Positions 1 through 7,721 of a stretch of 10,261 bases of DNA are shown here, piece after piece (positions within the stretch are counted from its first letter, which is position 1; every line of letters starts with the position of its first letter). The DNA lies in NCBI GenBank assembly GCA_020433785.1, contig JAGRCC010000571.1, positions 1 to 10,261 of the forward strand, read 5' to 3'. A program made the position numbers and the translations under genes. This DNA comes from Anaerolineae bacterium (GTDB lineage: Bacteria; Chloroflexota; Anaerolineae; 4572-78; J111). The notes under the pieces were generated by a model, which was not told the origin of the DNA, made no database searches, and saw only the letters and a list, made by a program, of their open reading frames with translations.

Positions 1-28
1 CACTCGGAAACTACCAAAGAACCATTTC

Positions 29-2857
29 ATGAAGTTAAATTATCTCTTTACCGAACGAGCCTGGTTGGTGCCTGATGTGTTTCGCCCTACAGCTCAGGAG
101 GCAGGCATAGCCACCTTAGAAGCCGTCTTGCAAGGCTTTGATCTCTCCGGCAGCCTGGGTGCTCCATTCAAGCAGGCTCTCGGCAGTGAGGGGGCAGGCC
201 GCTCGATGGATACGTTAGAGCAGGCCGCCGGTAAGCTGGGGCTTAACGCTAAGCAGATTATGATGCCGGCCAATCATATTCTAACAGAAGCGGTTGATCT
301 TCTCCCGGCTATTGTAGCACTTCGCCAATTCAATGGACGCACCCATTTTGTTGTTGTTTGGCGATGGCATGGCCCATTTGTCCAGATTATGGATCCCCTA
401 CGTGGCCGGCGGTGGTGGCCTAAACAACGTTTTCTTAATAACGTTTATATCCACACTGCTCTGGTCACCGCATCAGAGTGGCAAACTTGGGCTACTTCCA
501 GCGAATTCCAACAACTGCTGTCTCACCAGTTAAGCAAATTGGATTTTAGCGAGACAGAAATTGTCCGCTTGCTTAAAACGACGCTAGATGACGGGAGTTG
601 GTATTCCATCGCCGCTCTTGATGCAGCCATACGGTTTGTTATGGCCGGGGTTCGAACCAAAGCCTTAACACCCGAACAACCCGTCCAAGCGCTGCTTGAA
701 GACCTCATCAAACAGGCCCAATCGAACAATACAACCGTATGGACAACCCAGGCCATTTTGCAGATCAGCAAAACCATTCCGCTTCCCTATTGGTCCGTCT
801 TACCCCAACCTCAAGAAGCTACACATTCAGATACACATGATTTAAACGAAGAACAAGAACAACACCTTTTGCTGCGAGGCGCTGTTCTCCTCCATATATC
901 AGGCCGACAGGATATCCCCCCGCCTGTTGATGAAACCGATCGGGCAGCAATTGATATCGACGGGGTGGATGGAGCGACACATCCTGACGCGATTTCTCAA
1001 GAGCAAGCCGTACAAGTAGACCGTCAGCTTTGGAAAATATTATGGACGGACGGACAGGTGACTCCCGGATTACTGGCCGTCGCTGCTGCAATATCGGCTA
1101 TTGGCATTGTCATTGAGGTTTTGTTATTTCAAGGGATAATGCAGCTAGGGCAATATCTTAATATTTTCGGACAACGCCTTAACGCGATGGGTATACTCCT
1201 GATCTTTTTCTTGTTCATGGCCTTTTTAGAAATTTCGGTATCCAATACAACCCAATCTCTAGGGCGTAGATTAGAAGCGCGGCTGCGGATTGCTTTTTTA
1301 GAAAAGATTCCGCGCTTGAGCAGCAATTATTTCTACGGTCGTCCGGTGGCAGATCTGGTCAATCGCGCCTATTCTATTCAGCCAACGCACAATTTACCCA
1401 GAGTAATATCCGAATTTCTAACCCAAACATTTCAGGCACTTTTTACAGCCGCCGGTATACTTTTGCTTGACCCGGCTAGCGCACCGGCGATTTTAATCGC
1501 CCTTGGTATCATTGTTGTATTGATGCTTATATTTGGCCCTATCATAGGCAAAATAAGCTTGCGACTTCGCGTTTCCGTAAACAATTTACTACGCTTTCCG
1601 CTGGGAGCGTTAGCCGGCGCCATGCCCATTCGGACTCATGGGGCAGAGCGGGCCTTTCGGCGTGTTTACGAAACCAATTTAATACGATGGATTCAAGCTC
1701 ATCAATCTTATGCCAAAATTTTCACCTTAGCCCAAACACTTCCCGCCTTTGTGTATACGTGCTTTAGTGTTTGGGTTGTTTTTAGCTACATCTCACATAG
1801 TGGCGATACGAACAATTTGCTTTTGTTAGCTTATTGGGCGCGCAACCTGCCTGAGTTATTCATCAAAATGGGCACGACAGCGGTGATCTATCCTTACCAG
1901 CGGGCCATTGCGGCTACGCTATTTGACCAAATTCATGCCCCGGAAGAGGCTGATTTTCATAGCGAGGTGCATCCCGATCCCGAGACACAGGATGTACAGG
2001 ATGCGGAGCAATCGACAGGTGACACACCCGATGAAACAGCATTACCATCGGCTGTATCTATCTCTATGAAAGAGGTCAAGGTCGAGATTGAAGATCACGC
2101 TATATTACGCGATATCAACCTCGAGATTAAAGCCGGTGAGCATCTTGGTATCGTGGGGCCATCGGGAGCCGGAAAGACAACCTTAGTGGGCCTTTTACTT
2201 GGTTTCTATCGACCGGCCGCCGGTCAGGTCCATGTTGATGGTAAGCCGCTTAGTCTAGAAGCATTAAAAAAGCTGCGCCGAAAGATTGCTTGGGTTGACC
2301 CCGGCATACAAATTTGGAATCGATCTCTCCTTGAGAATCTTGAGTACGGCACCACCGCATCCGATGCCGTGCCGCTGACGACAGCCATTGATCAAGCCGA
2401 TCTTTTTGCCGTTTTGGGGCAATTCCCACACGGGTTAAAAACGCCTCTTGGCGAAGCGGGTGGTCTTGTTTCAGGCGGTGAGGGCCAGCGCGTACGTTTG
2501 GGGCGAGCGATGCTTCGTAGTCAGATACAGCTCGTCATTCTCGATGAACCGTTTCGCGGTCTTGACCGGTCGAAACGACACGAGTTGTTGATTCGGGCGC
2601 GTGAGTATTGGCGCGATGCCACCTTAATTTGTATCACCCATGATGTGGGTGAGATCCGCGCTTTTGAACGCGTGTTGGTGGTTGATCAGGGTCAAATCAT
2701 TGAAGATGCGGCTCCTGAAGCGTTGGCTAATCAACCGAATTCGCGGTATGCAGCCTTATTAAAAGCGGAAGAAGCAACCCGGCAAGGCTTATGGTCGGCC
2801 ACAAATTGGCGACGCTTGTGGCTGGAGAATGGCCGGTTAAAAGAGCGAGACAAGTAG
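29..2857 (+). CDS. ABC exporter half with inactive C39 peptidase-like domain
   Basis: 942-residue full-length half-transporter. Residues about 10-145 match the C39 bacteriocin-processing peptidase fold: His106 (in THFVVV) and Asp122 (in MDPLRG) are present, but the usual catalytic Cys is Ala25 (QEAGIATL where DCGxAxL is expected). It therefore probably binds rather than cleaves its cargo, as the C39-like domain of HlyB-type exporters does. About 190 residues of linker (150-340, acidic and Pro-rich near 260-325) precede the membrane domain, with hydrophobic segments near 345-372, 385-404, 465-506 and 565-620. An acidic linker (638-675) leads to the ATPase: Walker A GPSGAGKTT (710-718), signature VSGGE (814-818), Walker B LVILDE (835-840, catalytic Glu840) and H-loop His871. 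The Q-loop Gln is missing (WVDPG, 755-759) and there is no A-loop aromatic residue. The start fits the domain boundary, although the ribosome site is weak. Substrate unknown; the exporter assignment is secure. Confidence 0.93.
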   Translation: MKLNYLFTERAWLVPDVFRPTAQEAGIATLEAVLQGFDLSGSLGAPFKQALGSEGAGRSMDTLEQAAGKLGLNAKQIMMPANHILTEAVDLLPAIVALRQFNGRTHFVVVWRWHGPFVQIMDPLRGRRWWPKQRFLNNVYIHTALVTASEWQTWATSSEFQQLLSHQLSKLDFSETEIVRLLKTTLDDGSWYSIAALDAAIRFVMAGVRTKALTPEQPVQALLEDLIKQAQSNNTTVWTTQAILQISKTIPLPYWSVLPQPQEATHSDTHDLNEEQEQHLLLRGAVLLHISGRQDIPPPVDETDRAAIDIDGVDGATHPDAISQEQAVQVDRQLWKILWTDGQVTPGLLAVAAAISAIGIVIEVLLFQGIMQLGQYLNIFGQRLNAMGILLIFFLFMAFLEISVSNTTQSLGRRLEARLRIAFLEKIPRLSSNYFYGRPVADLVNRAYSIQPTHNLPRVISEFLTQTFQALFTAAGILLLDPASAPAILIALGIIVVLMLIFGPIIGKISLRLRVSVNNLLRFPLGALAGAMPIRTHGAERAFRRVYETNLIRWIQAHQSYAKIFTLAQTLPAFVYTCFSVWVVFSYISHSGDTNNLLLLAYWARNLPELFIKMGTTAVIYPYQRAIAATLFDQIHAPEEADFHSEVHPDPETQDVQDAEQSTGDTPDETALPSAVSISMKEVKVEIEDHAILRDINLEIKAGEHLGIVGPSGAGKTTLVGLLLGFYRPAAGQVHVDGKPLSLEALKKLRRKIAWVDPGIQIWNRSLLENLEYGTTASDAVPLTTAIDQADLFAVLGQFPHGLKTPLGEAGGLVSGGEGQRVRLGRAMLRSQIQLVILDEPFRGLDRSKRHELLIRAREYWRDATLICITHDVGEIRAFERVLVVDQGQIIEDAAPEALANQPNSRYAALLKAEEATRQGLWSATNWRRLWLENGRLKERDK

Positions 2858-2863
2858 GATATA

Positions 2864-3739
2864 ATGATAGTACGCACCTGTATAGGGTTGTGGCTGGGTT
2901 TACTCAGTATCATGTTGGGCCTAATCGCGTGTAACACTGGAGGTACCGACCTGGCGCCTCTGCCAACGCCCAAGCCTACAACCGTCTATGGGGTGCCGGA
3001 TTTGAACGGCAGAGAAGTAAGCATTGCCGTAGAGAATGCTTACTTGCCATTTAACTATGTCCTTCGCGAAACAAACGAGGCGGCCGGCTGGGATTATGAC
3101 CTATGGCAAGAACTTTGTCGGCGATTAAATTGCACACCGGTATTTGTACCTCAAGTTTGGGATGGTCTCATTGACGGCGTTCGCGATGGTCGATTTGATA
3201 CGGGTGAAGGCGGGTTGGTTATTACTGAAGAGCGAAAAGAATTTCTCGCTTACTCAGATGCATATATTATGCTTCAACAGCGCTTGCTGGTTCGAAGTGA
3301 TGATGTTAGATTTGATAATTATAAAGATTTTGCAACTGACGAGACGACACGTCTGGCCGCCTTACCCGGAACTACCGACTTTCGCTCATCGGTGCAGTTG
3401 GTTGGGGAAGAACGGGTTGTAGCAGCCGATGTCTTTACCGGATCGGTTCGGGCCTTGCTTGATGGCGAGGTGGACGGGGTGTTTGTAGGAGAAGTAGCGG
3501 GACAGGGATTTTATAGCTATGGGGCTAAAGAGGGTGAGGCCAAGCTTATAGGGCCACCTTTTCGAACCCTGCAATTTGGTTTAATTTTCCCACTCGAAAG
3601 CGACCTGGTTGAACCGGTGAACAAGGCTTTAGACACAATGCGAGCCGATGGCACCCTTGAGAAGCTAACCATCAAATTTTTTTCACCTGCTTTTACGATC
3701 ACGTATGATCATATTGGAGCTGGGGCTTATGGCGAGTAG
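2864..3739 (+). CDS. Family-3 solute-binding lipoprotein, amino-acid-receptor type
   Basis: 291 residues. A lipoprotein signal ends in LIAC with lipidated Cys23, followed by a Pro/Thr-rich tether (31-41) and one SBP_bac_3 domain (about 46-275), so it should be anchored facing outward. Family hallmarks are AYLPF (59-63), GWDYDLW (75-81), ITEER (120-124, with the Arg that grips the ligand carboxylate in HisJ/GlnH-type proteins), PGTT (168-171) and MRADGTLEKL (259-268). Compared from memory with HisJ, the Asp that holds the ligand amino group is Gly209 (FVGEVAG), and the Ser pair of lobe 1 is Gly116-Gly117, so an ordinary amino acid is a doubtful ligand. The gene starts six bases after the exporter stop, with an AGG lying across that stop, which suggests translational coupling. 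No importer permease or ATPase is in the window, so it may act as a sensor or as a receptor for the exporter. A C-terminal tail of about 17 residues extends past the domain. Confidence 0.93.
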   Translation: MIVRTCIGLWLGLLSIMLGLIACNTGGTDLAPLPTPKPTTVYGVPDLNGREVSIAVENAYLPFNYVLRETNEAAGWDYDLWQELCRRLNCTPVFVPQVWDGLIDGVRDGRFDTGEGGLVITEERKEFLAYSDAYIMLQQRLLVRSDDVRFDNYKDFATDETTRLAALPGTTDFRSSVQLVGEERVVAADVFTGSVRALLDGEVDGVFVGEVAGQGFYSYGAKEGEAKLIGPPFRTLQFGLIFPLESDLVEPVNKALDTMRADGTLEKLTIKFFSPAFTITYDHIGAGAYGE

Positions 3740-3786
3740 CCTCTACCGCAATTCATTTAACTCTATCGAATGGACATTATAATTTC

Positions 3787-4740
3787 GTGGTTGGCTCATA
3801 CCTCCGGCGCATCTTTTTAATCGGGTTGTTTTTGTTACTACCAGGTTGTTTGTTTTCCTCAGCCAGTGGGTGCCCTCCCCATTGTCGAGGCGTGAGTTAT
3901 ATTGGGCGTAACTTGAGCCAAACCAATTTGGCTGGTGACGATTTTATCAATGCTAACTTACGTGAGGCCAATCTAAGCGAGACGAACTTAAGTCGGGCGG
4001 ACCTAAGCGACGCCATCCTTGTTGGGGCCAATCTACAAGGCGCTGATTTACGGCAAGCCCGGCTCATTGGGGCCGACTTACGACAGGCCGTATTGACCGG
4101 CGCTCAATTAGAGGGCGCGGATTTAACCGGCGCCGATTTAAGTCGAACCAATTTAAGTGGCTTGGATCTAACCGAGGTCAAGCTGACGGCGGTCAATTTC
4201 GAGTCGGCTGAGTTAGAAGGTGTCAACCTACAGGGTGTTAATCTCCGGGGGGCAAATCTACGGGCAGCCAAACTCTCAGCAGCAGAGTTGAGCGAGGCGA
4301 ACTTAAGTGGAGCCAGTCTTAGTGATGCTGAACTCACCGCGGCCAATCTGCAGGGCGCTGATTTGAGTGGGGCAAACCTCAATCACAGTACAATTTTATC
4401 AGGTGCAAATCTCAATAAGGCCAAATTAGCCGGAGCTAGCTTGATAGGCGCATCGGGACAGGGTGCTATTTTTCTTGAAGCAGATTTAGAAGGCGCTATT
4501 CTCGTTGGCGTAGATTTATCGGGCGCCGACTTACGCGGGGTTAACTTAGCCGGCGTACAGTTGGAGGCAGAAACGTTGTCCGAGGGTCAACTGTCTCGCG
4601 ATCCGGCGTTGACCGAGTTAAGTGAAACCGATCTCGAACAGGCCTTTATTGAGGCCAAAATAGAAGGAATTATTTATAACGCACAGACAATATGGCCTGA
4701 AGGATTTGAGATTCCTGACACAGCAGCCTATCAGGAATAG
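3787..4740 (+). CDS. Pentapeptide-repeat lipoprotein (first of pair)
   Basis: 317 residues from a GTG start. That start gives a textbook lipoprotein signal: two Arg at 7-8, a hydrophobic core and LLPGC with lipid Cys21. No in-frame ATG serves better, and an ATG at 3770 is out of frame. After the anchor comes GCPPHC (28-33), then about 40 tandem pentapeptide repeats of A(D/N)Lxx type from residue about 41 to 265. These should form a right-handed quadrilateral beta-helix outside the membrane. The five-residue register is broken once, near residues 199-207 (HSTILSGANL). The last 50 residues leave the repeat and end with YNAQTIWPEGF, a closing motif common in pentapeptide-repeat proteins. It lies 47 bases after the binding-protein gene and 53 before a paralogue with the same CPPxC motif. 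Cytoplasmic relatives such as Qnr mimic DNA, but an exported lipoprotein is unlikely to do so. Specific role unknown. Confidence 0.9.
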   Translation: MVGSYLRRIFLIGLFLLLPGCLFSSASGCPPHCRGVSYIGRNLSQTNLAGDDFINANLREANLSETNLSRADLSDAILVGANLQGADLRQARLIGADLRQAVLTGAQLEGADLTGADLSRTNLSGLDLTEVKLTAVNFESAELEGVNLQGVNLRGANLRAAKLSAAELSEANLSGASLSDAELTAANLQGADLSGANLNHSTILSGANLNKAKLAGASLIGASGQGAIFLEADLEGAILVGVDLSGADLRGVNLAGVQLEAETLSEGQLSRDPALTELSETDLEQAFIEAKIEGIIYNAQTIWPEGFEIPDTAAYQE

Positions 4741-4793
4741 TAACAGTTGTCGAGCCTGCAAATTTGATTGAGATAAGACGATTCAGTAAGCAT

Positions 4794-5984
4794 ATGAGGC
4801 TAATAATTTTGGCACTGGTGCCGGTTATATTTTTACTATCCGGGTGTGAAAGTATCCTTAACAGTTTAGGAGAAGGATGTCCGCCTGCCTGCGCCAATAT
4901 CGATCTCAAAAACGAGAGCCTCGTTGGCCAAGATCTAAGCAATGTCGATCTTCGTACGGCTGACTTAAGCGGTACCGATCTTTATCAAGCAAACCTTAGT
5001 CAAAGTAATTTAACAGCGGCCAATTTGCATAGGGCTAACCTGGAAGATGTCGATCTAAGTGGGGCAGATCTTCGGGCGGCCAATCTAAGTGAGGCGAACT
5101 TGGAGGGCGTTGTTCTTGATGGCGCCGATTTAAGCGGGGTTCAGCTTAACGAGGCTATGCTCAATGGGATCACCTTAAATGGGGTCAGGCTCAATGGGGT
5201 ATCTTTGCAGGGAGCGCAATTGGTTAACGCCAATTTAATTGGCGCCGATTTGAATGGCGGCAATCTGGGCGAGGCCAATTTAGTTGGAGCGAATTTAAGA
5301 AAAGCTAACTTAAACGCTGTTGTTTTACGTGGAGCGAACTTGAGTGGAGCTATCTTACGCGATGCCGACCTACGCGGCGCAGATCTGTTTGAGGCGGATT
5401 TAGAGGGTATTAATCTCAGAGGGGCCAATCTCAATGGGGCCAATTTGCAGCGTGTAAATTTGAATGGAGCTGATTTGCGAGGAGCCGATCTAAGCGGAGC
5501 CGATTTGCAAGGTTCCAATCTAAACGGAACCGATTTGAGCTTAGCTAACTTAAATCAGACCAGTTTAAATCAAACCGTTTTGGCAGGGGCTAACTTACAA
5601 GGCAGCACCTTGGTTGACACGGATTTACGGGGAGCCGATTTACGGGGAGCACTGTTGCGGGGAGCCGATTTACGCTGGAGTCATTTAATTGAAGTTCAAA
5701 TTAATGAAGAGGTACTGACAGATACGGAATTACTAGAATGGCGTCTATCCACTTTAATGCTGCGGACTAACCAAGTTGCACTCCCCTCTCCCCTCGCAGG
5801 TCCTCTTCTACAAATGAAAGTGGAGAACGTGGACAATCTGACTATTGCCGAAATATTGGCGCTTTTGGACATGAAACTACCCGAATTGTTAACCATCTTC
5901 AGAGCGAAATCATCTGAGGTAGATTTTGGGGGAATTAAGGTGGATGACCTAACCCTGTGGCCGACGTGGTACCCATCTCCTTAG
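4794..5984 (+). CDS. Pentapeptide-repeat lipoprotein (second of pair)
   Basis: 396 residues from the ATG at 4794. A TTG ten codons upstream (4764) would also be in frame, but the ATG places a compact lipoprotein signal (hydrophobic 2-15, LLSGC with lipid Cys18) at the terminus and is preferred. GCPPAC (28-33) follows, at the same residue numbers as in the upstream paralogue. About 50 pentapeptide repeats run from residue about 36 to 300 with very regular A(D/N)L(S/R/N)G units. A C-terminal region of about 95 residues without repeats (mixed helical, IAEILALLDMKLPELL) ends in DDLTLWPTWYPSP, echoing the TIWPEGF of the neighbour. Probably a rod-like beta-helix anchored on the outer face of the membrane. 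It is the last plus-strand gene before the convergent point and likely arose by duplication with the preceding gene. Function unknown. Confidence 0.9.
   Translation: MRLIILALVPVIFLLSGCESILNSLGEGCPPACANIDLKNESLVGQDLSNVDLRTADLSGTDLYQANLSQSNLTAANLHRANLEDVDLSGADLRAANLSEANLEGVVLDGADLSGVQLNEAMLNGITLNGVRLNGVSLQGAQLVNANLIGADLNGGNLGEANLVGANLRKANLNAVVLRGANLSGAILRDADLRGADLFEADLEGINLRGANLNGANLQRVNLNGADLRGADLSGADLQGSNLNGTDLSLANLNQTSLNQTVLAGANLQGSTLVDTDLRGADLRGALLRGADLRWSHLIEVQINEEVLTDTELLEWRLSTLMLRTNQVALPSPLAGPLLQMKVENVDNLTIAEILALLDMKLPELLTIFRAKSSEVDFGGIKVDDLTLWPTWYPSP
5628..5674 (+). repeat. DNA-level tandem repeat inside pentapeptide gene
   Basis: A 17-base sequence beginning CGGGGAGCCGATTTACG occurs exactly at 5628-5644 and again at 5658-5674. 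A diverged unit starts at 5643. The 30-base offset is two pentapeptide codon blocks of 15 bases. Exact identity here, against degeneracy elsewhere in the gene, suggests recent unit duplication or gene conversion within the repeat tract. Confidence 0.75.
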
Positions 5985-6073
5985 TGAGGAAAATCAAAAT
6001 AAACCTAAAAATTAGCTTAGCTATACTAACTCTACTAATTTCTAGATTTAATGTTACCACTCAACTAAAATAG

Positions 6074-6122
6074 GGAGATTAGAAATCTTAAACTCTATCT
6101 CTAATCTCCGGTCATAATTTTT
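6074..6122. terminator. Possible bidirectional terminator between convergent genes
   Basis: GGAGATTAGA (6074-6083) pairs perfectly with TCTAATCTCC (6100-6109) around a 16-base loop. On the plus strand a T run (6118-6122) follows after eight bases. On the minus strand the stem is followed by CTATTTT. It sits 90 bases after the stop of the pentapeptide gene and 44 bases after the stop of the small membrane protein on the other strand. The long loop and the delayed T run make it a non-ideal intrinsic terminator. Confidence 0.5.
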
Positions 6123-6152
6123 GTAGTCTGTTCAGGTAAAGCTAAAACGCTT

Positions 6153-6272
6153 TTATTCAGATGTTGCACTTTTTTCGCTACGAGGAAGCTCTTTCTTATT
6201 TTTGTCTTCCTTAGTCAAATAAAGCCAGATCACAGCAGCCGTCAAAAATACCAGTATAAGAAATAATAGCAT
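6153..6272 (-). CDS. Small single-helix membrane protein, 39 residues
   Basis: The minus-strand ATG at 6272-6270 opens a 39-residue frame ending in TAA at 6155-6153. Residues 2-19 are almost wholly hydrophobic (MLLFLILVFLTAAVIWLYL), followed by a highly charged tail KEDKNKKELPRSEKSATSE. By the positive-inside rule the N-terminus faces out and the tail lies in the cytoplasm. AAGAGG (6285-6280 on the minus strand) stands seven bases before the ATG, a better ribosome site than most genes in this window have. It lies 57 bases downstream of the SPFH gene in the same direction, so the two are probably cotranscribed. I do not recognise a family. It could be a subunit or regulator of the SPFH complex. 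A chance frame is possible but unlikely given the ribosome site, the transmembrane-plus-charged-tail design and the terminator beyond it. Confidence 0.65.
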   Translation of the reverse strand: MLLFLILVFLTAAVIWLYLTKEDKNKKELPRSEKSATSE

Positions 6273-6329
6273 GGTTAAACCTCTTATTCACTAATGTTAT
6301 TTTGTTTGTACACCTTAGATCAAATTTAT

Positions 6330-7550
6330 CTAAGGGTTGGACACTGTTCTGGTTACCTCAACTGTTGTCGTAACCGTAGGAGAAAAGACTAATGGTGGGG
6401 ATGAGAAATTCTCCTGTTGGAGCAATGAGTTCTCCGGCTGAGCTACTTCAGCCGGCTCCTCGGCTGATGGTTCTGTCAATAAGTTACCCGGTAAGGGTAA
6501 AACAAAGGGGGCATTGCTGGGCAACAACAACGCTTTGATACCGGGGGCTAGTCGATTAATATATTGATAGGTCAATAGACTTTCAGGATTTAGTTCCAGA
6601 GCTTGATTCACCAATCGTAAGCCTTCAGAGCGGGCTTTGGCCTCAATAATGTGGGCTTTAGCCTCCGCTTCGGCTTCAATAATCCGGGCATCAGCCTGTG
6701 CTTGCGCTTTAATCCTCACTTGGTCCGCTTCGGCCTCGGCTTGGAGAACAACGGCATCAGCTTTCCCATCAGCTATACGCCGAATCTGCTCGGCTTCATA
6801 TAAGCTCGCCGTTTGCCCCTGCTCTTGAACCTGCTTTTGTTCTACCGAAAGCGCATATTGTTCTGAGAAGGTAATATTACGTAAAACGAACGTATCTAAG
6901 AGAAAGCCGTGATCTTCTAAAACATTCCGCAATTCTCGGTCAAGTTCAATTTCAAGGTTAGTACGCTTAAAGCTGTTGACTTCATCAACGGTAAACTTAG
7001 CCACACTGTCTCGAATTAAACCGCGTGTTCTAGGCCGTATTAACTCATCAACATAGCGATCTTGCCAATCAATATGAACCCGGACAACCTGTTGCGCTTC
7101 CAATCGAAAGATGACCGATCCATTAATAATAACCTGTTGACCGTCTTTGGTTCGGGCCACAATGGCATCATCGCCCAAAACTTGCCCCTCTAAAGGTTTA
7201 TTGGCCATGGTATAGGTTTGCCAATAAATAGGATACGTAACAAGCTCCTCAGCTAAAGGCGTAATCCACTGTAAACCGGATTCCAAAGGCTCTTCGCGAA
7301 CACCTTCGGGAGCAAGAATAGAAATAACCACACCTCTTTCTTGAGGAGGAATGAAAACCAATGCCGCACTAAGGATCGTTATAGAGAGAAGAAGAAATAA
7401 GAGGATAATGGTTCGAAGCGATATCAGGTCACGAAAAGCCTGCTTGAAACCCTTGCGGCGAATATCTCGCACAAAAGTCAGGGTAAAAAACAGAATTGCG
7501 AGAGACCATCCAAGTATAGTAAGTAAATGAAGTAATCTGTCAAGAGACAT
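6330..7550 (-). CDS. SPFH/Band 7 (prohibitin-like) membrane protein
   Basis: 406 residues. Two hydrophobic segments (about 11-28 and 47-67) flank a strongly basic loop (RDIRRKGFKQAFR, 28-40). An SPFH/Band 7 domain spans about 65-230, beginning IPPQERGVV and including GLQWITPL, DGQQVIINGSVIFRL and VLRNITFS. An Ala/Glu-rich coiled coil follows (about 232-310, with repeated EAEA and KAQAQADARIIEA units), then a helical LxxYQYINRLAPGI segment typical of prohibitins and a low-complexity Pro/Ser/Thr/Glu tail (355-406). Such proteins form large ring or cage assemblies that scaffold membrane regions and regulate proteases. The basic loop argues that the SPFH domain lies outside the cytoplasm, as in HflK/HflC. 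It is preceded by an ABC exporter gene (171-base gap) and followed by a 39-residue membrane protein. No FtsH-type protease is in view, so a partner cannot be named. Confidence 0.92.
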   Translation of the reverse strand: MSLDRLLHLLTILGWSLAILFFTLTFVRDIRRKGFKQAFRDLISLRTIILLFLLLSITILSAALVFIPPQERGVVISILAPEGVREEPLESGLQWITPLAEELVTYPIYWQTYTMANKPLEGQVLGDDAIVARTKDGQQVIINGSVIFRLEAQQVVRVHIDWQDRYVDELIRPRTRGLIRDSVAKFTVDEVNSFKRTNLEIELDRELRNVLEDHGFLLDTFVLRNITFSEQYALSVEQKQVQEQGQTASLYEAEQIRRIADGKADAVVLQAEAEADQVRIKAQAQADARIIEAEAEAKAHIIEAKARSEGLRLVNQALELNPESLLTYQYINRLAPGIKALLLPSNAPFVLPLPGNLLTEPSAEEPAEVAQPENSLLQQENFSSPPLVFSPTVTTTVEVTRTVSNP

Positions 7551-7721
7551 TTAAGACATCTTTGTGTGTTAGAACGAATCACTCTGGACAGCAAATTTCT
7601 ATGAATAGGGTTTTCTAAATGGAAATTTTAGAGGCTATGGTGATGAAATTTAGGAGTTATCAGTCGAAAAAGAAGATATTATGTTGGTTAGTCTACAACG
7701 ATTTAGTCGAGGTGTCAAAAT

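Noticed and set aside
4104..4382. 92-codon minus-strand frame inside the first pentapeptide gene.
   Set aside because: Same antisense shadow of the repeat periodicity.
4764..4793. Upstream TTG start for the second pentapeptide lipoprotein.
   Set aside because: It would add ten polar and charged residues before the signal peptide and has no ribosome site; the ATG at 4794 gives a standard lipoprotein signal.
5141..5518. 125-codon minus-strand frame inside the second pentapeptide gene.
   Set aside because: Its Ser/Ala/Pro/Lys-rich periodic sequence is the antisense reflection of the 15-base repeat units.
3910..5690. Periodic 15-base pattern considered as a CRISPR-like or minisatellite array.
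   Set aside because: The period is one pentapeptide unit, the frame stays open throughout and the translated A(D/N)Lxx pattern explains it; there are no spacers.
6009..6041. AAATTAG/CTAATTT hairpin just after the second pentapeptide gene.
   Set aside because: Only seven AT-rich pairs with a 19-base loop; too weak to call as a terminator or RNA element.
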